From Piezodorus guildinii (taxonomy: Eukaryota; Arthropoda; Insecta; Hemiptera; Pentatomidae), in the NCBI GenBank assembly GCA_023052935.1, contig CM041293.1, positions 156,061,965 through 156,125,964 of the forward strand: a DNA stretch of 64,000 bases, written 5' to 3'. A program made the position numbers and the translations under genes. Shown piece by piece: positions 34,040-45,667 of this stretch. The notes under the pieces are model-generated. The model was given only the letters and a program-made list of their open reading frames with translations, made no database searches and was not told where the DNA came from. Every line of letters begins with the position of its first letter. The stretch's first letter is position 1.

Positions 34040-34639
34040 TTTTTTTTTTTTTTATTATCTTTAAAATTTATTTTTTTATTTATCATTATGTACATCTATT
34101 TATATTAGTTCATAAAGTTGTAATTAAAAATAAAAATAAAATAATGTTTGCTATTTTTATTTAATTGTAATCGCAATAAATAAATGTCACAAACCCATTA
34201 GCCCAAGCCTCTCCAGGCAGAAAAAAATAAGTACAAAAACTACACAAGACGTTTTGAAAAGATTTGTCTTTATTAATAAAACATTTTTCATTAATACTTA
34301 CTCGATAAGGATCTTATCTTATATAACTTATTTTTTCGGTAATCGCTTCATTAGACTGCATCTAACGATTTAGAAAAGTAATTGCTTCAGGATTAGTGCC
34401 AACCGAACCGTGATATTGAAAAGGCCTGCAACCACATCACACATATGATTTCGAAGTTGAACGGGTATTACACTTTAATCTTCTTCCCTAATATCTTTTC
34501 TGGAAAACAATCAACTTTCTTATATCATGTCAAACGTAGTAAATTATTAATAATATAATGCTCTCAAAACCGATTTTTTTTTTAATATTTAGGTTAATTG
34601 ATATGAAACAGGTTATTGAAAAGTGGAAATAATTAAAAA
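34040..34639. other. AT-rich interval, no gene seen
   Basis: A T run at 34040-34052 could be the tail of another minus-strand insertion, but nothing else identifies one. Confidence 0.35.
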
Positions 34640-34914
34640 TCTGGGGTGGACAACACACGAATTTATCTTACCACGGCTGTCAAAATCAATATAAGAATTA
34701 GGAAAACTAATTTAATTTTAAAGTTAATGTATTCAAAAATCTTATTCATTTTCATTCATCACACACATTTTTACACGTAATTTTTTTTCGGGACCTGGTT
34801 ATTTGAACTCCGGGGAATAAAACGTGTATTTCCGTTGAAAACTGAAATTCGAACATTTTCACGATAGCAATACTTTCTCTCATTATATATTTTATTTAAA
34901 GGCAAGTGAAAGTA
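34640..34914 (+). mobile_element. HINE-like element, internally deleted
   Basis: It starts TCTGGGGTGGACAACACACG and ends GGCAAGTGAAAGTA. About 550 bases of the centre are gone, so the 5' block runs almost directly into a short CACACATTTTTACACG tract and the GGGACCTGGTTATTTG block. The hairpin loop is expanded. Confidence 0.8.
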
Positions 34915-37152
34915 AAAGATAGGAGAATTTTTGAATATTACTCTCGAGTACTCTTAATTTTCCTTCAAACTAGTGACTTCGCAAGGGTGCAATTCGAATG
35001 AGGTATTATTCTAAATAAATGAACGTTTTACCAATTTATTATAATGTTTCAAATTAAGAGATGACGAGGTTACAAAATATTCAAATAAACTTAACCACAA
35101 TATATTGTACTTATGAAATATTAGAAAAGATTGCCCAAAATCATGGAATGTCTAAAAAGTATCAAAATCTGTTGAGTTGTTTAGAAGCAGTCACCGAAAA
35201 CCAAGGATCTCGACGTCATTTTATACATAGAGATTAAGATAGAGAAGAGGTTTGCAAATGTTTATATGTTTTTAATAGATATTTGTTAACGTGTGCGATT
35301 TCCTAGGAAGCATATTAAATTTTCAAAAAATCTTGTGCTTTCCAAGGTGTAATGTCTTCTTTACAGAAAATTTAATTTTCCCATTCTAAGAAAAATTTCA
35401 TTGCACTGAATTGTACTGATAAAGTACCAGGAAATAATGCCTTTTACCCAAAAACAAAGTTGTGTTTCATTGCCTTGCTGGCATGTAAAAAAATAAATGG
35501 ATAATATTATGATTAAGTTAAAATTTATGATTATTTTATATCAAATCTTATTAAATATGGTATGTAAATGTATAGTAAGATGTCTTTTTTTTTATAATTG
35601 TTTCATATTTAAATTAGCACAATATAACTTCCTTTTCTCAAAACATTATTTTTATTCAATATATATCAGATTGTTTTTCAACGTTTCGGTGTTTAGTTCC
35701 CATTATCATTTATCTCTGAAAAATATCTTTATAAATTTTAATTTTAATCGCCAATAATAAAAAACCTATTCAATATGATTTACCTTTAATTATCACTTTC
35801 TACACACACACATTTTTTTCCATTACATAGCTTACTGCTATTCATCCTAATGATGTCTATTGGCTCACTGTTTCTATTATTTATAATTTTACAATTTGTA
35901 CTATACTATGGTATATTCTTCAGATATTTCTATATAATCCCCGTGCCCTGTATTTATTTTTATTTCTATTAATTATATATTCTAATTATGATTTTGGACT
36001 ATTGTTATATTTATTTTATAATTTTACTTTATTGGTAATACCTGTATAACGTGTTTTTCGGTTTTGTGTATCTGTTTTGAAATTTATTGTTTTATTATTA
36101 TTTTTGGAAGCACAAAATCATTGCTGAAAAGAGCTTTTGAATAATTTAAAAAGGTCAGAGGCACAGCATGTACTATTTGGATCCTATAGTGGTACCCGTA
36201 TAAGGTTTCATAACAAGGTTATACCCAGGACAAGTGAACAGCTAATTATAGCTTCAAAGAGAGCGAAGAAATTATAGAGAACGAGTTATCTGATCTCGGC
36301 ACCGATTACACTTTTAAACTGCTACTTCTTATTATATTTTATTTTTTAAATTAGCTTTTTATTTTGGGATGTTCTCTTAAATATTAAACACAAGAATAAT
36401 AGAAAGGAAAAACTGTCCTGATAGTTAAAAACCAAATAAATTTTAATAAATGTTAAGGTATATAACATAACAGTTGTGTGAACTGATTAATCCCTATAGC
36501 TTGATCAGATTCACCAAAGCATTAGGCCTGTATTAACGGAAATGGACGGCGCAAAATAAACCTAATAAGGCTGCAGTGCATAAGATAAGCCGGGAAAAAA
36601 AACAATAAAAAAACAAGGCGTATAACATTGTTTCTGCTGTGTTACTTAAAGTTAAATCTAGTAGTCCAAATAGTAAACTTGATTCTGCAGTAAGTAAATA
36701 CAAAATGTGAGAGAAAATAAAGTTAGGTAGATTTTATTTATTTTTTTAAATTAAGACAATTAATTTCAATGCATAATTATAAGAATTTCGGACAAATGTT
36801 TTAAGCAAGATTGATCAAATTTAGAAGTTGAATTTTCAAATGGGTAAGACACCGTAGTAAATACTCTCCACGTTCTGGGATCGAGTCTAGAAATAACAGA
36901 ATAACTATTTATATAGCTGTAATTTTCCAGAACAAACGAGGTATTGAAATTTGGGGAAAAACATGGTGATTGAACATCATTTAAACCTTATGGCCTTCTT
37001 GCGTTGCAGTTGGACAGAGCAGATTCTTACTAAGTAACAATTTTGGTCCATTCATTCAGGATATTTCTTGATGTCATATTTCTAGCACATACTTGCAAAT
37101 ATTAAATATTTATCTTAAACCTTTTATTTGTAAATAAATCTTAATTCAACAA
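34915..37152. other. Interval without recognised genes
   Basis: A minus-strand motif at 35681-35716 (TGATAATGGGAACTAAACAC then CGAAACGTTGAAAA) resembles Penelope ends. A plus frame at 35497-35757 is hydrophobic only because the DNA is T-rich. The rest is AT-rich and unassigned. Confidence 0.35.
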
Positions 37153-37629
37153 TTGAGACGTTGATTTCCAAAAGGTACTAAATCCTCATTTCATTTTATT
37201 CTAAAAGGTACTAAAAACTATTCCTTCCAAAAGGTACTATATCCTCTGTAAACAGATAACCTTTTCTTTCATTTCATTCCAAAAGGTACTATATTTCCTA
37301 CAATACAGCAGAAACACTTAATCCCGTAACATATTAACAATAATTTATTGTTTTCTTCATTTCGTGTTTTTTTTATTGGTTCATTTTGAATCACCGCTAT
37401 TATTTTGATCAATGGTTTCAACCTAATAATCAGTTTTTAGGCTGTTTTAAAGAACATAGTTGCGTGGCTTTGGTTCTTTTAGGTTGTCAATTAAATTAAG
37501 TTTTTTTGATAGTATTCCTTCTTGCAGCAACATAAATTTAGTTTTATAAAATTTCAAAAACTCACATTTTAATAGAATGATGGTATTTGATCCAGCAAAT
37601 AGTTGGAATTAACATTCCAAGAACATGCT

Positions 37630-37639
37630 ATATATATAT

Positions 37640-37682
<43 letters not shown>
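37630..37682. repeat. TA microsatellite
   Basis: (TA)n of about 50 bases with one phase break, inside the longer TTGAGACG element. Confidence 0.9.
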
Positions 37683-37685
<3 letters not shown>

Positions 37686-37736
37686 AAAAACCGTGCCTGA
37701 TCTAACTTAATAGTAGATTTTTTTTATTTCTTTTAT

Positions 37737-37950
37737 AATAATATGGTTAAATGGGGATTCACTCACAGCCTCTCCCCCGGGAAGTGAGATTCGTCAGGCT
37801 ACTGGTGGCAACTCGCAAAAATAGGTGTAAGGAGTGATGACCCTATCCTAAACATTTCATCGAGAAACGTCAGTATATTCTCCCAGGACTCTATACCACG
37901 TGGCCAAGGGCCTTTACGGCCAGTCACGCCAGAGAAATTTTTTTTTTAAT
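37737..37950 (+). mobile_element. SINE, family 2 (head missing)
   Basis: It matches the body of the complete copy at 52476-52755: AAATGGGGATTCACTCACAG, CCTCTCCCCCGGGAAGTGAG, GGAGTGATGACCCTA, TTTCATCGAGAAACG and CGGCCAGTCACGCCA. The tRNA-like head is absent, so this is a 5'-truncated insertion. Confidence 0.75.
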
Positions 37951-38840
37951 TTCTAATGTAAAATAAAAGCTCAAAAGTTATTTATTTGTCAGTCTCTATA
38001 GTTAAATATTGTTTACACATAGTTAATAATATAGATAAATTTGCTAAATTCACGGACATAGTAAATACAAGTTTAAATCAAACTTCATAAATACATAATT
38101 TCTTATTATAGTGCCATAAACAAATAAATTGTACTTTGAATATTTACTTTCTTTGTGAAAAATAGATAATCAATGTAATTAACCAACAAAGAATGATATT
38201 TGTCATACCGAGAATAAGGAAATACATAACTTAGTAATTAGCAATATAAAGCCCTTAGTTATCGGTAATGTATCATGAAGATTATAATGACTGCTATCAA
38301 CTTATCGCGCGTTATATTCTTCCAAAAAGTACTATATCCCTTTTAATTCTTTCCAATGAGTACTATAACCACGTATCATTCCAAAAAGTTCTATATCTAT
38401 ATTATATTAGCTAAAAGTCATCGAAAAAGTGGAATAAATTGGAAAAATAAGTTGGTAATACGCTTAATAGTCAACATTGGATTTTAACAAAAAAAAAAAA
38501 AAAATCCCGTAAATTGGTCCAATAATAAAAAAATAAATGACAGATTTTTGCGTTTCCTGTAAAATTGTCTAAAAAGGATTTAGTACCTTTTAGAAATCAA
38601 CGTCTAACTTCAGCTTTGCTAATTTCTACTCAAATTATAGAAAAAGTTACGTATTTATAAAATATAACTAGATATATTTTTATTCTCATGTACCTAAGCT
38701 TTTCAATAATAATTATTTCTTCCTTTGTAAATTCAGTAATGTTTTCCGATTAGTGATCTGCTACTATCACGTTGTTGAACAAGAATACTTGAGAGATGGA
38801 ACAATCACCTTGTTCTATTGATTTAGAGCTCTAAGTACAA

Positions 38841-39226
38841 TTGAGACGTTGATTTCCAAAAGGTACTAAAGGACATTTTTTATGAAATTGATTTTTTTAC
38901 ATATTTGTATTCTCATCATTTAGTTTTATCTAAATATTCTATTTGATGTTATCTAATGAATTCTCAAGTCCTTAAAAAACGCGATTTAGAAATGCGGTCA
39001 TTTTCTAAAAGTACTAATTACGCATTTATTTTCGTTCCAAATCATTCTAAAAAAATCATTTCATAACTTTATTATGATGTTATTATGATAGTAAAAAAAT
39101 AATTCTAAATTTCAAGGCAAAAAGACCCAAATTCGCTAGTCTAATAATATAGTAATGAGAGATTTTCGCGCTTCCTGTAAAATTTCCTAGAATGGATATA
39201 GTACCTTTTGGAAATCAACGTCTCAA
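38841..39226. mobile_element. TTGAGACG MITE, 386 bp
   Basis: Perfect inverted ends of about 28 bases, TTGAGACGTTGATTTCCAAA with its continuation AGGTACTA on the left, and the reverse complement on the right. AATT overlaps each outer boundary. The interior is the reverse complement of the copy at 54472-54859, so the same element sits in opposite orientations. It has no coding capacity. The superfamily is not assigned. Confidence 0.88.
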
Positions 39227-40245
39227 TTCCTTCGAACCGTCAGTTAAGCTCCCTTAACTTGGATTTCATGAGGAATACATTAGAATCTAAAATACATATG
39301 AAATAGAAGAGAACACTCGTGCAGCACAAAAATTTCAATGGAATGCGAATTTTTATAACGTCTGAAAGAACTCTCTGAAAACTAAACTTGATTCCACGAT
39401 ATAAAATCTACACCTGATTCAGATAGGGCTCAATTCAATACCTCATATACTACTTGATTTTATTAGAATATAAAATTTAATGAACGTCTGACGTATTAGT
39501 TTAATACTTTTCTCATCATTATAAGTATATTGTTGATAATAACCTTGAAAGATACCAGAATACCGCATTTTGAATTACATTAATAATTTCTGTTTTTTAT
39601 TTTAATATTTACTATAGCGTCACTGCTACAACTAAATTATTGAATGAAATTATATATAAAAAATATATATAGTTCTAATTTTAAAGTTCATATATGCAAA
39701 AATAGTGACAAGAGTGGAAGGTGTAATTAAAAATAAAATATTTAAAGTGGGTTTAAAACTGCTACTAAACTCCGAGCAAAGCCTCAGACTCAACTGTGAC
39801 AGGTAATGTAAGTTGAGATTCGATCAACACTTAGTATGAATTATGAACTATTAGTATGAAGACAAAGAGGTTTGAATGAAAAATATCACGTTTGAAACCT
39901 TACGCTTCTCTTAACTTGCTTATTTTGAATAATCATTAATTATGTAATTTAATAATTAAAATAAATTGATTTATTTTACTCTAAAATTAAAAGGAATATA
40001 GGTATACGTATCCATAATCTACTTTTTTTGCCCAGTCAGGGTTAAACTTCATCTACAAAAAACAGTTATATTTTCCTTTATTTCTTTCCATTCTTATTTT
40101 CTTTTCTTTTTCCACGGTCTTAGAAAAGAAAACAAAAAAAGGAAATTGAATTAAACTAGCTTAACGGTTAATAATAATAATAATTTATTTATCTATCATG
40201 GGACATGTCCCTGTGAGATTTACTGTCTTAGAGTAAGATTAAAAA
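39227..40245. other. AT-rich interval, no gene seen
   Basis: No coding, RNA or repeat feature is recognised; a short run of AAT triplets lies near 40170. Confidence 0.4.
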
Positions 40246-40897
40246 TCTGGTGCGGGCAACACACGACTTTCACTTACCTCCATTTTTAAAATCAATGAAA
40301 GAATTTTCAAATACAGTTAAAGATAAAAATACGTGAAACTATTAAGGAATTAATCAAATTGAATTTATATAGAAACATGTGTTTCATTAAAAAATCTATT
40401 ATATTATTATCTAAAATAATCAGTTAGTTTTATCTTCTTTTCATCACTCTCCATTAACTTATAAAAGCTTGTGTATGAGATGATATTTTTTCTAAAATCT
40501 TTAGCTTTCCAACGGTATATCATACGTGTATATTATTAAGTTCTTATGTTCAAAAACGAAAAATTGCATTTAAAAAATATAGTTTCTGTTTTCTCCCTTC
40601 ATTGTGTATCGAATGCATTCAATTTATATATTTAACTGTTTTTTATCAGCGTCAACAAGATAATCTAGTTATTATTATTAAATCTACAAAATTAAAGGTA
40701 CTTTAGGGGAAGAAAATTTAAAATATCGGCATTTAAGCCCTGTCAGACCATTTTTATCTTAATAAAACCTGCATGATATTAAAGCCCATTAAATTTTACA
40801 TCGATATAGCGAGTTTAATCAAAATCGTCGGAACCGGAAATTTCAGTTTCATAGGACTTACCGTTTCCGCCCGGGAGTTACCACACACACACACACA

Positions 40898-40940
<43 letters not shown>

Positions 40941-41065
40941 CTTTTTGCGGGACTTGGTTATTTGGACTCAGGGGACCCTAAAACGTGTATTTCCGTTGAA
41001 AACTGGAATTCGAAAATTTTCACGATCGCAATACTTCCCCTTACTATATATAGTAAGTGAAAGTA
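40246..41065 (+). mobile_element. HINE-like element, complete reference copy
   Basis: 820 bases from TCTGGTGCGGGCAACACACG to TATATAGTAAGTGAAAGTA. In order: subterminal GACTTTCACTTACC, an AT-rich 5' block, the TTTCCAACGGTATATCAT block, GGTACTTTAGGGGAAG, TTACATCGATATAGCGAG, a 115-base deletion relative to other copies after GTCGGAACC, the CA microsatellite at 40882-40936, GCGGGACTTGG, and the terminal palindrome. It shares the deletion and an identical patch with the copy at 11282-12229. No protein is encoded. Confidence 0.92.
40882..40936. repeat. CA microsatellite inside HINE-like element
   Basis: (CA)n interrupted by CAGACA exactly as at 12041-12092. Confidence 0.9.
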
Positions 41066-41384
41066 AAAAAAGAAAGAAAACAGAAGAAATATACAGTGAA
41101 TAATAATAAGTAAAAAAGAAAACAATAAGAAAAATGACAAACAAATATATACATCTAAATATATCCAATATATATCTTCGAAAACTAATGGCTGTGAAAA
41201 TTTTTGTAAAAAATATACGTGATGATTAAAGAATATAAGAAGTAAATAATTATCATGTTCCCATAAAAAACCTAGACTAAAAAATAAAATACAATTCTTA
41301 ATTATTAAAAAAAAAAACAATAAAAAATTAAGAAAATATTCTATAACCTTTTCTGTTTACATATTTTCATGGAAACTGGATTAG
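41066..41384. other. A-rich interval, no gene seen
   Basis: Strongly A-rich on the plus strand. Hydrophobic minus-strand frames here are a composition artefact. Confidence 0.45.
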
Positions 41385-41570
41385 TCAGGAATTTTTTGGA
41401 AGTTGAATGGACAGAAAGTAATGGAATAGAAGAGATTTAAAACTCGGAAGGGTATTAGAATTACGAATATCAGAAGGAATAGAGTTCCATATGGAAGAGG
41501 ATCGGATTATGAAAGATCTAACGAAGGCAGCGGTTCGATGGGGCGTAATATACAAATCCGAAGGCCACAT
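41385..41570 (-). pseudogene. Non-LTR retrotransposon C-terminal tail
   Basis: The minus frame gives AAFVRSFIIRSSSIWNSIPS followed by DIRNSNTLPSFKSLLFHYFL. The pattern RSF...S..WNSLP..IR....L..FK..L is the usual C-terminal ending of several arthropod non-LTR reverse transcriptases. About 60 codons remain, with no catalytic domain nearby. Confidence 0.75.
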
Positions 41571-41630
41571 ACGGGTATTAAGGGAATGGCTAAGGTAATA
41601 ATAATACTTTTACGGGTTGTAATAAAAAAA

Positions 41631-41825
41631 TCTGGTACGTGCAACACACGACTTTCACTTACCTCCGTTTTTAAATCTATTAAGGAATTTTCAGATACAG
41701 TGAAATGAGTGAAACTATTAAAGAACTAATTAAATTGAATTTCTACAGAAATCTATCTGTTTTACTAAAAATCTATTACATTATTATCTAAAATAATCAG
41801 TTAGTTTTATTGGCTTTTTATCACT
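41631..41825 (+). mobile_element. HINE-like element, 5' fragment
   Basis: TCTGGTACGTGCAACACACG and ACTTTCACTTACCTCCG are followed by the AT-rich 5' block. It stops at TTGGCTTTTTATCACTA, where the dispersed repeat at 41842 begins. Confidence 0.8.
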
Positions 41826-41841
41826 ATTTATAAGTAATTTC

Positions 41842-42025
41842 ATTTTTGAACTTAAAAATTTGAAAGAATTTTTTTTTTTTTTTTAAATTGAGTTTCTTTC
41901 ATATAGGATGTAAAAACTGGGCTAAAGTTGCTTAGAGAAAATATTATAAAGATGTCTCTGAAAGAGAGACTTTGTAAACTGATATCCGAATTTAACCTGA
42001 TGTAGGTACTTTATTGAAATCTGTG
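41842..42025 (+). repeat. Direct repeat unit, copy 1
   Basis: Shares with 43114-43308 the long string AATTGAGTTTCTTTCATATA, GGATGTAAAAACTGGGCTAA, AGTTGCTTAGAGAAAATATT, AAAGATGTCTCTGAAAGAG and GATATCCGAATTTAACCTGA. Identity by eye is above 90 percent. No family is recognised. Confidence 0.8.
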
Positions 42026-42895
42026 TGATAACGGCTTTATTTTTAATTGCATAAATGAGTCATGAATTTACATGAATATTGATAATTGGAGACTCCGTTT
42101 TCTAATTTTTATTTCATCTACACTCGATAACAAAATTACTTTAAATAGCACAGTGTTTTCAAATCTGATACTTCTCAATTCAAATCACACTTAAATAGTT
42201 CATTTTCGCATCTTCATATAACTTAACAGAAATTATAAAAATGTAGCATTGTCAATTCCATATTATATTTTTAAAATATCAATGGCCAAAGATGAACTGG
42301 CTAAATGAATGAATGGCCAACTTGCTGAATTTAATATCTTCTACTATTACCAGCGTAAAATTACATACGAGTATACCCATCCACATTAGAATTATAGAAG
42401 GTTGGCCCCGGAACTTTCTAGTTTAGAATATTTTTAGACTGCTGCCAATGTGTAGTGTCTCTATATGTATTTCTTCATATCAGTTTATTATGTCATCTCA
42501 TTTACTTGATGTACATAATGCTGTTGTAAATATCAATGAATATATTTTTAAAAAAATCTGGTGCGGGCAACAAACTACTTAAACTTACCTCCGTTTTTAA
42601 AATCGATTAAAGAATTTTAAAATACTGTTAGAGATAAGAATAAGTGAACAGTTAATTAAATTGAATTTCTATAGAATCATTTTTGTCGGCTTTTCATCAC
42701 TCTTTATTAACTTTTACAAGCTTGTGTATAAGATATTTTTTTTTTCTAAAATCTTCAGCTTTTCAACGGTATATTATACATATATATTACTGCTTTTATA
42801 TTAAAAAACAGAATAATTTCATTAAACATTATTTTTTTCTGTTTTATCCTTTATTTCAATATCGAAATATTCCATATAATAGGTAAGTTAAAGTA
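42026..42895 (+). repeat. Inverted duplication, left arm
   Basis: 42026-42556 is the reverse complement of about 44615-45122: TGATAACGGCTTTATTTTTA, GGCCCCGGAACTTTCTAGTT, CTGCTGCCAATGTGTAGTGT. In both arms a HINE-like element follows at exactly the same junction (AATGAATATATTTTTAAAAA), so the HINE was there before the duplication. The outer end abuts the direct repeat at 41842. Confidence 0.85.
42557..42895 (+). mobile_element. HINE-like element, internally deleted (left arm)
   Basis: TCTGGTGCGGGCAACAAACT to ATAGGTAAGTTAAAGTA. The 3' microsatellite and hairpin blocks are missing. It lies inside the left arm of the inverted duplication; the equivalent copy in the right arm is longer (43929-44614), so the deletion happened after the duplication. 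Confidence 0.8.
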
Positions 42896-43113
42896 TAAAT
42901 ACGAAAAAAGTATTTTTTTTTTTTTTTAGATCTATTACTTAACGTATATTACCAATAGCAATTTACTCTGTTACTACGTATATACCTCAACGAAGTTGGC
43001 TCAGGGATTAACTATGCATATCAAGTAGGGCCAAAACTTTAAGCGACATAGCTTTAAACTTCGGTACCTCACTTCAGAGTTTAAGCGGCGCGGGCCCAGT
43101 TGTGGGAGGAACG

Positions 43114-43308
43114 CTAAGTAATTTCATTTCGGAACTTAAAAATTAGAAAGAAAACGATTTTTTTACTGTAATTGAATTTCTTTCATATAGGATGTAAAAA
43201 CTGGGCTAAAGTTGCTTAGAGAAAATATTATAAAGATGTCTCTGAAAGAGACACTTTGTAATCTGATATCCGAATTTAACCTGATGTAGGTGCTTCTTTG
43301 AAATTTGT
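43114..43308 (+). repeat. Direct repeat unit, copy 2
   Basis: The partner of 41842-42025, ending GAAATTTGTGTG as the first ends GAAATCTGTGTG. It lies in the spacer of the inverted duplication. A GC-rich segment just before it (GCGGCGCGGGCCCAGTTGTG, about 43086-43105) is unidentified. Confidence 0.8.
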
Positions 43309-43928
43309 GTGCCTAACACTCCTAATGCTATTATTATCAGACGGCTGAACGTAATCATCAAATTTGTCAGCCACAGATCCAAATTCGAATAAGACCTGTT
43401 CTGATAGATATCTGGTCAGAATTTGAGCTGAACCAGGTACATCAACCTAAGAAAATAAGTGATGTAAGTACATATTTATAGGCTAGCACAATAAATAAAA
43501 GTCGTTAGTTCTAATTTGTTGAACATTAAATCTATATGTTTAATAATCAGTAGCTGAGATCATTTTATTAGTCCGCTTGATTCAATCGGTCTACATCTAT
43601 GGATGTTTTTTATCCTTATTAATAATAATGTAAACCGAATTTGATTAAATGACGATTTATTTTATGATAGCATGAGTTGGTGATAGCTTTTAATTCGTGG
43701 AAAATAAATGGTGTACCATTTTTTCAAAAAGTTTGCTACTTGAATTTCTTAAAACAATTGGATAATTGAGTGTCCTATAAGTATCAGTGACCTATGTAGC
43801 TCTTCGGTTGAAAAGCATGTTTTTATTAGTTATTAGGTCCTTAAGTCTGTTTAACACATTTTTGGAAGTCAAGAATTTTTCGTTTCTAAAATTTTTAACT
43901 ACTTATTTTAAATATACATAATTAAAAC
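43309..43928. other. Spacer of inverted duplication, no gene seen
   Basis: AT-rich and unassigned; no reading frame or RNA gene is supported. Confidence 0.4.
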
Positions 43929-44614
43929 CAACTATGAGCCCAAGATGCTAAAGAAACTTTTTCATCAAAATCAGCTAACTAGGCAAGCGACTTTATACTA
44001 TGCATTTTCCACTTTTTTACGATTTTCTCAAAAACAGATCTAACGATTTTAAATTAAACTCGCTATATCGAGGTAAAATTTAAGGAGCTTTAATATCATG
44101 TAGGCTTTATTCTGATTGAAATAGTCTGACAGGCCTTAAATGCAGATATTTATATTTTCTTCCACTAAATTACCTTTAATTTCGGAGATCCTATAAAAAT
44201 AACCATACCATCTTTTTACTATTTATAAAAAACAGATAAATATATAAGTAGAACGGATTTTATACCCAACTAAAGAAGTAAACTGCAAAAATATTTTAAT
44301 GCAATTTTTTTAATTTTGAACATATGAACAGTAATATACATGTATAATATACCGTTGGAAAACTAATCATTTTAGAAAAATATTATCTTATACACAAGCC
44401 TGCAAAAGTCAATAAAGAGTGTTAAAAAAGCCGATAAAACTGATTATTTTAGGTAATATAATCGATTTTTTAATAAAACACATGTTTCTATAGAAATTCA
44501 ATTTGATTAACTCTTTAATAGTTTCGCTTATTCTTATCTCTAACTGTATTTGAAAATTCTTAAATCGATTTTAAAAACGGAGTTAAGTTTAAGTCGTGTG
44601 TTGTCCGCACTAGA
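43929..44614 (-). mobile_element. HINE-like element (right arm of inverted duplication)
   Basis: On the minus strand it runs from TCTAGTGCGGACAACACACG at 44614 to about 43929. The microsatellite and terminal hairpin are missing. It retains the GCAGATATTTATATTTTC and TATACCGTTGGAAAAC blocks. It is the mirror counterpart of 42557-42895. Confidence 0.82.
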
Positions 44615-45122
44615 TTTTTTTTCTAAACATATTCATTGATATTTACAACAGCATTATGTACATCAAGTTAATGAGATGGACATAATAAACTGACATGAGA
44701 CACTACACATTGGCAGCAGTCTAAAAATATTCTAAACTAGAAATTTCCGGGGCCAACTTTCTATAATTCTAATATGGATGGATATATGTAATTTTACGCT
44801 GATAATAGTAGATGATATTGAATTCAGCAAGTTGGCCATTAATTCATTTAGCCGGTTCATCTTTGGCCATTGATTTTTAAAAAATATAATATGGAATTGA
44901 CAATGCTACATTTTTATAACTCCTATTAAGTTATATGAAGATGCGAAAATGAACTATTAAAGTTTGATTTGAACTAAGAAGTATCAGATTTGAAAACACT
45001 GTGCTATTCAATATAATTTTGTCAGTATAGACGAGATAAGAATTAGAAATCGGCGTCTCCAATTATCAATATTCATGTAAATCCATGACTTATTTATGCA
45101 ATTAAAAATAAAGCCGTTATCA
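44615..45122 (-). repeat. Inverted duplication, right arm
   Basis: The reverse complement of 42026-42556, with scattered substitutions and small indels. The 44630-44670 part (ATTTACAACAGCATTATGTA) resembles a Jockey-type 3' UTR on the minus strand, so the duplicated segment may itself be old transposon sequence. Confidence 0.85.
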
Positions 45123-45513
45123 TAGTAAGTAAAATAATGATCGTTGAAGAAGCTCCTTTTAGTATAAGCCGTTCGCTCAATTATATTTCGATAATGAATC
45201 CTTCAAGACAGAAATCCAATCAAAGCATTCTCCTGTGAGTTGAGTGATAGATCAATCGAGAAGTTCTGACTAATCGGCAATAATACGGCAATTAACCTCA
45301 TTACCACTATTAGTTCCAGTATCCGTAGCGGTAATTTAACCTACTTGAAGGCACTGGAGGCACTTGAGAAATATCGAGATGATTGAATATCTGTGTGGAA
45401 GAGTTATGTTTATATGTTAAGTAACAAAACCTCAATCCAAAAAGAATTTATATAATATTTGTATATATTTATTTACATGTAGCTCAATTCAATTGAGAAC
45501 ACTCCTAAAAAAA
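45123..45513. other. Interval without recognised features
   Basis: No gene or repeat is recognised between the inverted duplication and the next HINE-like fragment. Confidence 0.4.
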
Positions 45514-45667
45514 TCTGGTACACTCAACACAGGACTTTCACTTACCTCCATTGTTAAAATCAATTTAAAAACTTTTAAAAGCATACAGAGATGAAAATAA
45601 ATTGTTAAAGAATTAATTATATTTAATTTCAAAAGAAACACGTGTTCTAAAATAATCTATTATATTA
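45514..45667 (+). mobile_element. HINE-like element, 5' fragment beside mariner
   Basis: TCTGGTACACTCAACACAGG then ACTTTCACTTACCTCCA; it runs to CTATTATATTA, where the mariner element begins after its TA target. Confidence 0.8.

Larger units (their letters stand above)
37153..38607. mobile_element. Longer TTGAGACG-type TIR element with repeated subterminal motif
   Basis: The left end TTGAGACGTTGATTTCCAAA matches the ends of the two 386-388-base MITEs at 38841 and 54472, and the right end AGAAATCAACGTCTAA is the inverted form with one base missing. The motif CCAAAAGGTACTATAT and variants recur near the left end at about 37167, 37202, 37229 and 37283, and near the right end at about 38321, 38350 and 38383, all in the same orientation. 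No transposase is visible. A SINE and a TA microsatellite lie inside. Confidence 0.65.

Noticed and set aside
41066..41320. Hydrophobic minus-strand reading frames resembling membrane proteins
   Set aside because: Phe/Leu/Ile content follows from the A-rich plus strand; there is no family pattern and part lies within a HINE-like element.
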